From Sinohyriopsis cumingii (Eukaryota; Mollusca; Bivalvia; Unionida; Unionidae): a DNA stretch of 64,000 nt. Location: contig CM068838.1 of NCBI GenBank assembly GCA_028554795.2, positions 88,354,944 to 88,418,943 of the forward strand, given 5' to 3'. A program made the position numbers and the translations under genes. Positions 36,006-47,429 of the stretch are shown here, piece after piece. Position 1 is the first letter of the stretch, and every line of letters begins with the position of its first letter. The notes below the pieces were generated by a model that saw only the letters and a program-made list of their open reading frames with translations, ran no database searches and was not told the DNA's origin.

Positions 36006-36664
36006 CATACTGCATGAGATCGATAGGAAACTGATTTATTTATTTTCTCCAAAATTGTGAGCATAACACTGGTTGCCTTTAATCTGCTGACAGATAAGAC
36101 ACAACAACAGCGTTGATGAAATTGGACCCGATACTTACCATTTGCATTGTTAGTCATATGACTACCCAAATCTCACAACATACATGTCCATGACATCAGA
36201 GATCCAATAGTCACATGATATCAACAAATTAAACCTTTTCCAATGTTGTTGCACAAACAAATTGCAAAAATATTAAATGAAAGTCATATAAGGACACAAT
36301 TACTGAACATATTTTTCAAAGAATGACCAGAAACCCATTGTTGTTGCAGCAACCTGGAGAAAGCCAGATCCATCAAACAAAGAAGACACATCAACACAGT
36401 CCTGTGATACCATAAAAAGATATTATTAAATAATAGTAACACATGCTCTCTGCTGGGTGAATCTGGCTTTCTCTATATTGTGGTGACAATGACTGTTTTG
36501 TGGTCGTTATTCTTGGAAAAAAATCTGTTCAGAATTAAGTGTCCTTTCATATTATTTTTATACAAACATTACATGACTTTCATTCAACATTTTTGTGGTG
36601 TGATATGTTTTATTGGAACAGTTCCAAGACAAATGTAACAAATGTCATGATATTTGATTCTTAC

Positions 36665-36775
36665 CTCACTCTTTTCCCATTTGTGCCCTGTACCAACAAT
36701 TGCCAAGATGACAGGAATCTGAAGAGTTTTCAGGCCAAAGCGAAACTCCATCAAACAGTTTTGGGACTCAACATA
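36665..36775 (-). CDS. TIR-domain gene, exon B (catalytic-Glu region of TIR)
   Basis: A 111-base phase-0 exon of 37 codons. The acceptor has a long pyrimidine tract (tcttttttcttcttttggacag) and the donor is GTGAG|GTAAGA. The peptide starts YVESQNCLMEF and continues LKTLQIPVILAIVGTG, then HKWEKSE. The pattern Y..S..C..EF followed by a hydrophobic IPVI strand is the classic TIR sequence after the core strand; the Glu after the Cys aligns with the catalytic Glu of NADase TIRs. It joins in frame to the exon at 47293-47364 upstream and to 11683-11853 downstream. An intron of about 10.5 kb separates it from exon A and one of about 24.8 kb from the next exon. A 60-bp tandem array begins only about 150 bases to its right. 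Confidence 0.8.
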
Positions 36776-36929
36776 CTGTCCAAAAGAAGAAAAAAGACTG
36801 AGAAAAAATCTCCATGGTTTGATATTTATCCATCAAACTATGTTTATCCCTCTGTCTCTATTTTTGTGTCTATATTATTCCTGGTAGCTATACTTAAGCA
36901 GAAACCCTGAGAATACCAGTCCAGTAACT

Positions 36930-38180
36930 CAAGATTTACGAACGTTAATGGGTATCAGGATGTACTGCCACAAAGTGAGTTGAACCAGTGATACAGTAGT
37001 AATAAACTGAATCCTCTGTATGTTCTGCCACAGCTCGAGCCTAACCAGTGATACAATAGTATTATAATAAGGTATCAGTATGTACTCCAACAGCTCAAGT
37101 CTAACCAGTCACACCTGTGTAATATTAAGGTATCAGTATGTACTCCAACAGCTTGAGTCTAACCAGTCACACCTGTGTAATATTAAGGTATCAGTATGTA
37201 CTCCAACAGCTTGAGTCTAACCAGTCACACCTGTGTAATATTAAGGTATCAGTATGTACTCCAACAGCTTGAGTCTAACCAGTGGCACATCAGTGTAATA
37301 TTAAGGTAATCAGGATGTACTCCAACAGCTTGAGTCTAACCAGTGACACATCAGTATAATATTAAGGTATCAGGATGTACTCCAACAGCTTGAGTCTAAC
37401 CAGTGGCACATCTGTGTAATATTAAGGTATCAGGATGTACTCCAACAGCTTGAGTCTAACCAATGGCACATCTGTGTAATATTAAGGTATCAGGATGTAC
37501 TCCAACAGCTTGAGTCTAACCAGTGGCACATCAGTGTAATATTAAGGTATCAGGATGCACTCCAACAGCTTGAGTCTAACCAGTGACACATCAGTATAAT
37601 ATTAAGGTATCAGGATGTACTCCAACAGCTTGAGTCTAACCAGTGGCACATCTGTGTAATATTAAGGTATCAGGATGTACTCCAACAGCTTGAGTCTAAC
37701 CAGTGACACATCTGTGTAATATTAAGGTATCAGGATGTACTCCAACAGCTTGAGTCTAACCAGTGACACATCAGTGTAATATTAAGGCATCATGGTGTGG
37801 GTGTATTGTCACAGCTCGAGTCTAACCAGTGACACATTAGTGTAACATTAAAGCATCAAGGTGTACTGCCACCTCCTGAGTCTGACCAGTAATACATCAG
37901 CATTATATTAAGGTACCTGGATGTACTGCCACAGTTTGAGTTAAACCATTGACACATCAGTATTATATCAAGTATCAAGATATACTCCAACAGCTTAAGT
38001 CTATTCAGTCACACATTAGTGTTATATTAAAGTATTAGGGTGTACTCCTATAGCTAGTCTAACCAGTGACTTGCTAGTGTTACAAAAAGACAATCAGGGT
38101 GTATTGCCACAGCTCAAGTCTAACCAGTGATACATCAATATCAGGGTGTATTGCCACCTCTTGAATCTAACCAGTACATT
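36930..38180. repeat. 60-bp tandem satellite, array 1
   Basis: About 20 units of 60 bp: 'ttaaggtatcaggatgtact' + 'ccaacagcttgagtctaacc' + 'agtgacacatcagtgtaata'. The core at 37070-37790 is homogeneous; both flanks decay. Aligns position by position with the array at 44240-46290 and has the same orientation. Confidence 0.95.
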
Positions 38181-38329
38181 TGCAATTTTTTACTTTCGCA
38201 ATTTATTTAATTTTCTTCAGAAAATAAACTTTTTTTCTCGTTTTAAACCACAGTATTTGACACAATGCATTGGTAAATTCTATCTAGGACACAGAGAGAA
38301 CATTTTAGAGATATCATGACAATCCAAAC

Positions 38330-38530
38330 ACACCTCTCCCTCGATAACTCCCACACAATGGGGGCCAAAAACATAGACCACACTATAAGCGAGGTGCGAG
38401 TTACCGAGGAATCTCCAAAAACTCCACCAGACTTCCAGAGAACTGCGAGGTTGAGGGAGGTATTGGACTATTAAATGACCGATCATAATCGCATCAAAAA
38501 TAATTGTCAATAAAGCGCTTTTTCTGATGA
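38330..38530. other. CpG-bearing repeat fragment
   Basis: 'ctataagcgaggtgcgagtt' and 'gaactgcgaggttgagggag' stand out from the AT-rich context and resemble the style of pogo/Tigger ends. No TIR pair or TSD found. Confidence 0.3.
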
Positions 38531-39830
38531 AGCTATTCTGTATAAATTATATTTATTTTCAAAATGTCCAACATCTGAAAGATCGATAACATAATTCCAC
38601 CTGGTTTTAACAATGAATGATTTTGTGTATCACATCATGGCTTTTTGTTTTGTTAAATAGTCTGGGTCCAGAGTGGTGTATAATTTTTTTTGCCAAAAGA
38701 TTAGTCCACTAAGCACTGAACCAGACTAACTGTTGATACACTACCGAACAAGATTCCTTTTTATCAGAAACAAGCAACATTTATTTTGTGAGACAAGTGT
38801 CTACATCGAAACTCAATTTTTGTATTGTTCAATTAGTAAAATATGATGCCATGATTTCAATGCAAGTAAAAGTGAAACTTCTTATCATCACTGAAGATAT
38901 ATCCATGTGCAAATTCAGGAATTCTCTGAAACTCATTTTCCCCGCAATGGTCCATATCTGTAAAGCAAAGTTCTTTAATCTTCACAGTTCTCATTTTGCT
39001 TGGTTGCTTTGCTTTCTTTGATCACAGTTATGAATGAGTCGGTTATTTTAAGGTAGTTTAATTAGGTTATGTACACAATAAAATTGATCATGCAGGATTT
39101 GTATGCCTTTTAATTTTTTTTCTCACTGGGTGTATGTTTTCTCAACAGCACAAAAACAGAATATCAAAAACTAGATTTTGGTAAAAGCTAAAAGTAAACT
39201 GAAAATACCAATTACTGAATCCTCAAATTTCTTTTCTCTTTTTTTTTTTTGTCTTTCTGAAAGAGAGAGATGTATGCAGAATTGCCAAAGACTACATGAC
39301 TGCACTTATTCTCCCTAAAACTGGATAAAAGGAACATAAAACAATCTGGAACACTGCAGACTTGCCAACCCTAACAAGACCTTCTCAGTAAGGGAAGTCT
39401 ATTTTTTCACCACAATTTAGACCAGTATTCAGGAATCATGCAACAAAATATGTAATGCTATTGAAAATTGGAAAACATGCATTAAAAAATTTCAGAGGTT
39501 ATATTCAAGACTAATGCAGCCATGGTAAACATTATGTTCAAGAAAAAGTTTATAAAGTATACTTCGACCTTAATTACCTCCCATACAGTTGCATTAACAG
39601 TAGTTCCAATGCTATGAAGCTCAATGGCTTTCTGATATCTGTCAACTTGATGTAATTCATGGATATATTTTTTATATCACATGATGACAGCAATCTTATC
39701 TCCTGCCATGAGATATACTCAGATCGACACACATCTAATAGATATAACTGTTGAATCTGAATATATTCCTCTTTATTTACAGTAGCTACACATCTCTCCT
39801 ACAAAGTACTGAACTAAATATATTTTATTG

Positions 39831-39837
<7 letters not shown>
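38531..39837. other. No gene recognised
   Basis: AT-rich. A minus-strand peptide 'DRYQKAIELHSIGTTVNATV' ends at a good donor (GGGAG|GTAATT, 39578) but has no acceptor and lies inside the intron between two directly joined TIR exons. Confidence 0.45.

Positions 39838-39884
<47 letters not shown>
39838..39884. repeat. (GA)n microsatellite
   Basis: Uninterrupted GA repeat with one AA interruption. Confidence 0.95.
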
Positions 39885-40311
39885 TGATTATGGACACTGA
39901 GATCTGGTACTCTTGAACATCATGTAATTTAGGACAAAATGGAAAATGCGAGCAAGAAAACTGTAATTGATGCAGTGAGGTGTTTCTCCTTTGATGGAAC
40001 AAAAAATTGAAAAGCTTTCTTTGCAAACTATCACAGAGAGGGAGAGAAGAATTAATCTTGGAATAATTACACTTTTCCCACATCATTGTTCATTTCAGCA
40101 ATCAATTTATTCAGTTTAATTACAGACAATCAACAAACTTACATTGTGAATTCCTAGATTCAAATTGGGGCTGTTAAATATGATATCCTAAGTTAGAGGG
40201 CTTCATGTTTATATAAATGACAATGTCCCACGTCTGATGCTAATTCTTAACAATAATTTATACCAGTATTTACAATGTTTACTGCTTTGATTTTTACCAC
40301 TTCTTGGCAAT

Positions 40312-40503
40312 ATAGGCTACATAAGGAAGAACTGGGAAAAACCCCAGTAAGAACCACTCACTCATATGAAGCTACTGGCAGCTTTCTCATATATTCACAT
40401 TGGCTGAGCCCGAGTCTTGAACCCACATGGACAGAGGTAAGATGGCAGTTAATGGCAGTTAATAGTATAGGCGAGTGCTTTAGACCACCAACCATTCTGG
40501 CCC
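40312..40503 (-). mobile_element. SINE family A, degraded, tail missing
   Basis: Matches 48788-49036 ('gggaaaaaccccagtaagaacca', split here by changes, 'ctactggca', 'ttggctgag', 'ttagaccacc'), with the head at the right and the 3' tail and part of the body deleted. Confidence 0.7.
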
Positions 40504-40509
40504 CCACTT

Positions 40510-41620
40510 TTATTTGGTAAAACATCTGCCCAAGTCAAGTCTTTCTTATAAACAGACCGCTACATTTTCTAATGGGGGGAGGGGTATAGGACTAGCTTGA
40601 AAACAATTGTCTTGCTCTGATTTGTGGGGGGGAGCCTTAGTCTATACTGCATTTTCCTTCTTAAAACAATAATCTTGAAATGAAAGAAAACAAACACTCT
40701 ACTTTGAAGGAAAATTGCAGTCCCCTACACACGTACACATTGCAAATTAAATACCTGCCATGCCATGATTTGTCACACTAAAAACAAGATTTTGCTCTCC
40801 CAAACCCCATGACATAGTTGTGCTTTAAAAAAAAAGATCTTCAGTAATCTTCACAAAAATCAATAATACCTCCCCCCTCCTGAAACACCACTTCAATACA
40901 TGCCTGTAACATGTAGCATGCATAAACAGTAAATGATACTGCTTAGAGCTCATATAAAGCTATCTTTGGGGCAGTTTATACAGAAAATTGTCATGTAGGC
41001 AGTTAAAAGGCAAAGAGGTAAGGTATGAACAACCACCATTTCATGTTAATATTTACTTGGCTGACACTAGCCAGGGCGACGTGTTAAGTCATTTGGAGAC
41101 TGCTGTGGTGAAGCCTACTGTACTAATTTGCATAGGCAAAGTTTACAAAGAAGAACAACCCAATCTGTTTTAAGCTACAGGTAAATTAAGGAGATGCTAG
41201 ATGTGTGTTATAGAATCAAAGTTATTACACATCACTGCCTTGAATGAGAATGTTTAAGCCATCCATATTAAAAATTATTGGTAAGTTTGTGAATCACATC
41301 AATGCTTCTTTTAGGTCATATATAAAATGCAAAGCTTGGCTGTTTTAGTTGCCCAAATAGTATTCAAGAGTGATTCATTTTTTAGGTCATTCAGAAAGCA
41401 GGAAACTATCAGCCCAATTTTTTTTTTTTTTACATAACTTCTGATTGACAGTTTTTTACTTTGAAGCACAAAAGAAAGGGGGTGCATTTAATTTTTTGCA
41501 CATGCTGCAAACAACGTATCAACATAGGCTCTTCCTGTTGCAGGATTAGGTTATGCTTGTGAAATAATGTAATTATGTGGTCTAGAAATAAGTAACAAAG
41601 CTTCATTCTCTGAGACTGCA
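40510..41620. other. No gene recognised
   Basis: AT-rich with G-rich runs near 40570 and 40625. Shares 'aaagttattacacatcactgcc' (split by one change) with 25218. A (CA)n run lies at 41624-41646. Confidence 0.45.
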
Positions 41621-41734
41621 AAGCCACACACACACACACACACACAGAGCCTCATCCTCTCTGTACTTGATGCTTATTAGTGTCCCTCCTGTCATTTCTA
41701 ACTTATTGTGTCTGAAATCCAGACTGAGCCCTTT

Positions 41735-42140
41735 CAACCAATTTCTGGGATTTCGGTTTCTCTGAGGAACCTTTCTTGGAGTTTGTTGGGGAGTGGTACT
41801 TGCCCAACATCTAGATTCATCACAGCTCAATTACTTGCAAAGTCTTTATTTCCATCTTTCTTAGCAGACAAAGAAGGAACTTTTTCCTTTGTATTAGACA
41901 CCTTCTCTGATCTGCTACTTTTGACTTTAGCCCTTTGGTCTCTCACCTCTTGTTTCTTGGTTTCTTTACCAAAATACAGTTGTAAAGGTTCAAACATTTC
42001 CATCAGTCTCTTTAAACCCTGAGCAAGAGACAACCATCTTGTTACAAAATGCTTCAGTATTTTTGTCTGCTTTTTTGCCCAAAGAGTGTGAAGACTTTTA
42101 AGTTCCATTTGTCTATTTACACTTTTATCCAAATAATATA
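41735..42140 (-). pseudogene. hAT-like transposase fragment
   Basis: Minus strand reads 'SVNRQMELKSLHTLWAKK', then 'ILKHFVTRWLSLAQGLKRLM' and 'EPLQLYF'. The TRWLSL...R......L..YF pattern is typical of the region before the C-terminal half of hAT-type and hAT-derived (e.g. KIAA1586-like) proteins. A Lys-rich tail follows to a stop near 41827. The 5' part is cut off exactly where an LTR begins at 42141. Confidence 0.6.
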
Positions 42141-42810
42141 TGTCATGTGTATTTAATTTGCTTTGTTAGTTAGTTTTTAAACACTTTTTTAAAATTTCAT
42201 TACATGCTATTGTAATGTAGCACTGTAGGTTGGACTTGGCCTTCTCCAGAATTGAGTTCATTTTCTGCTTGACCTAAATTGACTTTTTTATTTTATTCTG
42301 TAAACTAATTCATAGCTAATTATTCTCTATATGTAAGGGTTTAAAATCAGAATTATTATTAACAGAAGTAAATATGTTTATTCAGGTCTAGGTATAGGTT
42401 TTGGAATTTCCTTAGTGTGTCTGAATTAGCCCATGTTATAAATTGTTAACTTTAGTAATAGATTTCTAATAATAACTAACATTTTTATTTATAAACAGCA
42501 GGATCATTCTAGAAGGTTATTTTCCATTAGGTAATGTTTCTTTTTTATTATAGGAAAATGCTAATTGTGACCTGAGGTCAAGTAGAAAACTATAAAATCC
42601 TGTAACTGAGTGGATTTTTCAAACGTGCTTTATTATCTAGCACAATCACTTTGTATTATATGTTGTGTCCAGTTGGGCTGGAATTTATTTCTTAAACTTA
42701 TTGAACTGAAGTGGCCAATTTCTCTGGAAATACAAAAGTACTCTGATAAAATTCTTCAACAAAGACAATCACTGGAATTTATAGTCAATTCAAACCTGGA
42801 ATTATGTCTC
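42141..42810 (+). mobile_element. 3'-truncated LTR of the gypsy-type family
   Basis: Begins TGTCATGTGTATTTAATTTG, as at 13019, and follows that LTR through 'tatgttgtgtccagttgggct' blocks to about 42810, where similarity stops. It interrupts the hAT fragment on its left. Confidence 0.65.
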
Positions 42811-44239
42811 CTCCTCCACCTTCCCCCAATGAAATGGTCTGTCCTGAATGTGACATATACTCCTTTTGCTATAGAGATTGCATCAGTTACAATTCTGACA
42901 ATACTAATGCCATGGTCATCAAGAAAAACTCGGTTCTGACCAGGAATCACTCTGAGAATCCAGCAGGTAAGTTTGAACATCTGTACCATCCAGTCTCTAG
43001 TGATGAATACTAATCGTACATGCATTACCTTCAAACTGTTGAACTATTCAGAGAAGAAAGACTGCATCTAACTGAGCCTATATTTTTGATTTTAAAGACA
43101 AAAACCCATCTATATGTTTTTGTTTAATGTTGGTATGGTTGTGATCATGTGAGTGTTTGCACTCATGTATATATGTTACAATGATATCTGACAATACTAA
43201 GTCTACCAAATATTTTTTTCTTTATAAGTGTAATAAATGCTGTAAAGAAAACAGACATGTTATTTTGTTTTTTATTCAGATTGGAATTTCCAATAATTTT
43301 CAAAAGGCTTATGTTAAAAGATAGTTTATTCTCAATTGGATGATGTCTCTCTTTTTGGTCATTTACACTAAAAGAAAACCAACACCACCTTGGAACTTCA
43401 AACCACTTTCTGAGTCTAAAAATAAAACCAACACTGTCTGGAAATATGGCAGGTGTGCACATGCTGTTGTTGACTGTGTATCATAAACACTGCTTAAGGG
43501 CCAAGTACATGGTTTGCATTTCAGTATAAATTCAGTGGGTTTTTAAAAAAAAAATTAAATAGCAGTAGCTGTCATTTTGAAATTCAACTGTCCTACATGA
43601 TTACTTTTTCCTTTGTAACAATAGGACAAATTTATGTTGTTAAAAGGAAGCTATTATTGTATGCCTCACATCAAGCTGGTGTGCAAGTTTGTTTCAATTT
43701 CTTTGAATAAAGTGAAAAACAAAAAATTCCTAATAGTGTTCATGATTTATTTTCCATGGATCATGATGTAAACTTTTTGGGCAACATTAGTAAAACTAAA
43801 TTTGGAATAAAAATAAATTTTTGACACCGGCAATAAGTGCAAATTTGAGTATTTTACATAGAAGCTGATCAATCTTCTCTAACACAAATGTACTGAATAT
43901 TCAAGATTTTCTGAAAAAATTCAATTTTATTGTCATATTTATAATTGCCATATATATAACTGACAGAGAGACTACTGCTTTTTCAGATCTGACTGTAATT
44001 GACTCTGATGTCTCAGTCTTTTCATGAGTGGTCTTCATACATTTGCTGTGCAAATGTCAATCAGATATATCAACCAGCCCCCTCTTTAGTGGAGAAGCCA
44101 AAGACATGCTTGCCAAGTCATGGTGGTGACTTGTAGGACTTTACCCCTCCACTGCCGGTGCTTCAACATAGTACAAGCATGGAGGGGATCAAATCCCCCA
44201 CCACGACAAAAAGAAGAAATGAAATGTGAGCTGTACTAT
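42811..44239. other. No gene recognised
   Basis: AT-rich. Near 44090-44215 a patch with 'ggaggggatcaaatccccca' has a box-B-like GATCAAATC and may be an old SINE piece. Small open frames here lack splice support. Confidence 0.4.
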
Positions 44240-46290
44240 TTTGGCTCAGGATGTACTGCCGCTACTCAGGTCTAACTAGTCATACATCACTGTTAAATTA
44301 AGACATAAGGTTGTACTGCCACCACCCAATCCTAACCTGCCATACATCACTGTTAAATTAAGACATAAGGATGTACTGCCACCACCCAATCCTAACCAGC
44401 CATACATCACTGTTAAATTAAGACATAATGATGTACTGCCATAACCCAATCCTAACCAGCCATACATCAATGTTAAATTAAGACATACGGAAGTACTGCC
44501 ACCACTCAAACCTAACCAGTCATACATCACTGTTAAATTAAGACATAAGGATGTACTGCCACCACCCAATCCTAACCAGTCATACATCACTGTTAAATTA
44601 AGACATAAGGTTGTACTGCCACCACTCAGACCTAACCAGCCATACATCACTGTTAAATTAAGACATACGGATGTACTGCCACCACTCAAACCTAACCAGT
44701 CATACATCAATGTTAAATTAAGACATAAGGTTGTACTGCCACCACCCAATCCTAACCAGTCATATACATCACTGTTAAATTAAGACATAAGGTTGTACTG
44801 CCACCACTCAGACCTAACCAGTCATACATCACTGTTAAATTAAGACATAAGGTTGTACTGCCACCACCCAATCCTAACTAGTCATACATCACTGTTAAAT
44901 TAAGACATAAGGTTGTACTGCCACCACCCAATCCTAACTAGTCATACATCACTGTTAAATTAAGACATAAGGTTGTACTGCCACCACTCAGACCTAACCA
45001 GTCATACATCACTGTTAAATTAAGACATAAGGTTGTACTGCCACCACCCAATCCTAACTAGTCATACATCACTGTTAAATTAAGACATAAGGTTGTACTG
45101 CCACCACCCAATCCTAACTAGTCATACATCACTGTTAAATTAAGACATAAGGTTGTACTGCCACCACTCAGACCTAACCAGTCATACATCACTGTTAAAT
45201 TAAGACATAAGGTTGTACTGCCACCACCAAATCCTAACTAGTCATACATCACTGTTAAATTAAGACATAAGGTTGTACTGCCACCACCCAATCATAACTA
45301 GTCATACATCACTGTTAAATTAAGACATAAGGTTGTACTGCCACCACTCAGACCTAACCAGTCATACATCACTGTTAAATTAAGACATAAGGTTGTACTG
45401 TCACCACCAAATCCTAACTAGTCATACATCACTGTTAAATTAAGACATAAGGTTGTACTGCCACCACCCAATCCTAACTAGTCATACATCACTGTTAAAT
45501 TAAGACATAAGGTTGTACTGCCACCACTCAGACCTAACCAGTCATACATCACTGTTAAATTAAGACATAAGGTTGTACTGCCACCACCCAATCCTAACTA
45601 GTCATACATCACTGTTAAATTAAGACATAAGGTTGTACTGCCACCACCCAATCCTAACTAGTCATACATCACTGTTAAATTATGACATAAGGTTGTACTG
45701 CCACCACTCAAACCTAACCAGTCATACATCACTGTTAAATTAAGACATACGGATGTACTGCCACCACTCAAACCTAACCAGTCATACATCACTGTTAAAT
45801 TAAGACATAAGGTTGTACTGCCACCACCAAATCCTAACTAGTCATACATCACTGTTAAATTAAGACATAAGGTTGTACTGCCACCACCCAATCATAACTA
45901 GTCATACATCACTGTTAAATTAAGACATAAGGTTGTACTGCCACCACTCAGACCTAACCAGTCATACATCACTGTTAAATTAAGACATAAGGTTGTACTG
46001 CCACCACCCAATCCTAACTAGTCATACATCACTGTTAAATTAAGACATAAAGTTGTACTGCCACCACCCAATCCTAACTAGTCATACATCACTGTTAAAT
46101 TAAGACATAAGGTTGTACTGCCACCACTCAAACCTAACCAGTCATACATCACTGTTAAATTAGAACATCAGGATGTACTGCTGTCACAGTTCAAGCCTAA
46201 CCAGTGACACATTAGTGTTACAGTAAGGAATTAAGATTTACTCCTACAGCTAGAGTCTAACCAGGAACACACATCAGTGTTATATTAAGG
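44240..46290. repeat. 60-bp tandem satellite, array 2, with 180-bp higher-order units
   Basis: About 34 units of 60 bp: 'actgttaaattaagacataa' + 'ggttgtactgccaccaccca' + 'atcctaactagtcatacatc'. From about 44780 to 46140 three monomer types alternate in strict order (ctcagacctaacca, cccaatcctaacta, cccaatcctaacta), giving a 180-bp higher-order repeat. The minus frame at 44276-44749 stays open only because 60 is divisible by 3 and the stop-making ctaacta variant is absent there. Confidence 0.97.
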
Positions 46291-46299
46291 CATCAGGAT

Positions 46300-47290
46300 G
46301 GTATTTTGTGGTTTTACAGTAAAAGATGCATGTTTTTAGCACCAATATGTGGCAAATGTTACCCAAAACTAGATCTGTGTCTTGAAAAAGATGTGCCCAC
46401 ACTGCCAAACAAAAGAAGTCATGTGAGTTTAAGAACAGGCTTAAACAAAAATCAATAACATAAAAATTTCATTGATGCATCAACATATGCATATAAATAT
46501 GCATACTTTACTTCAACTTCTTCAGTTTCTGCATAATCATAGATAACAAGGTTTGAGATAAAATAGTTTTTATTTAAAATGTTAAATTTCATTCAAGAAT
46601 CCAATTTTTTAAAACTGGTATGAAAATCAAATACAATTATCAACAGTTGTAAAGATAATGCACACCAAATTTCTTTTGCGCAGGTCACATGTTTTTGAAT
46701 AACTGTACAAACAAGGTTTACAATTCAAAAGAGTCTGATGCCCCCCCCCCCAATGTAACAAAACAAATAAGCAATCCAAAAACATTTCAAAAAATATTTG
46801 TAAATCTAATCAGGTAATCTGCATATCTACATTCTAAGAGAAACATACCAACCAGATTTAATTAACCCTGGTCTAGCGGATTTATTTTCTACATGATAGT
46901 ATATATCCTCTCCACCTCCCATATTACCAAACATCTAAAACTCACAGACATAACATATGAATCTAATTATATACATGGATAAGAAATATTCCTAAAATGT
47001 TTTATATGTCAATGAAAAGTTGTTTTTGTATACTGCTGCAAACAAGATTCCCATGATGGAAGTACTGATATACATAAGTACAGATGGATCAGATGATCAT
47101 ATCATGATATCCCCACTTCTTCATCACAAAAATTTAAATGTATAACAAATTGTGGGACTTGGTAAATTTCGGTACTGTTACAAGGCTGGCAAAGTTCTGT
47201 TTGAACTTACTAAAAATTGTTGATGTGTGTATTCCTAAATTGTGTTCTAAACTAAAACAGAACTTTTTATATTTGGTTTATATTGTATTT
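46300..47290. other. No gene recognised
   Basis: AT-rich intron between the satellite array and the TIR exon. A poly-C run lies at 46741-46752. Confidence 0.5.
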
Positions 47291-47292
47291 AC

Positions 47293-47364
47293 CTCATTGG
47301 AAACACAGGCCACCACTACCTTTGCCTTGCGCAGTCCTTCAAAAATATCCTCAAACAGACCTCT
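47293..47364 (-). CDS. TIR-domain gene, exon A (middle of TIR domain)
   Basis: A 72-base phase-0 exon of 24 codons. On the minus strand it has a strong acceptor (pyrimidine-rich tract ending cttcttgcag) and a donor AATGAG|GTAAAT. The peptide includes LFEDIFEGLRKAKVVVACVS, which reads as the TIR segment 'L...I..GL..AKVVV.C.S' that runs into the domain's core beta strand. It ends VSNE, and the exon at 36665-36775 continues it with YVESQNC, as expected for a TIR fold. TIR domains act in innate immune signalling or as NAD-cleaving enzymes; which applies here is not visible. Upstream exons with the TIR N-terminus were not found and may lie to the right or outside the window. Domain call is fairly sure; full architecture unknown. 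Confidence 0.75.
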
Positions 47365-47429
47365 CTGCAAGAAGATAAAGAAAGTATCTTTGAACTTTTA
47401 CTTCAGTTATTTGTGAGCAGCTCACAAGA

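Noticed and set aside
36137..36200. Good donor CAAATG|GTAAGT on the minus strand
   Set aside because: All three frames upstream of it have stops within 20 codons and there is no acceptor.
39578..39640. Peptide DRYQKAIELHSIGTTVNATV ending at a good donor
   Set aside because: No acceptor was found and it lies between two TIR exons that already join perfectly in frame.
44276..44749. 157-codon minus-strand frame of 20-residue repeats
   Set aside because: It is the 60-bp satellite read in a frame that is a multiple of three; monomers further right introduce a TAG, and no gene context exists.
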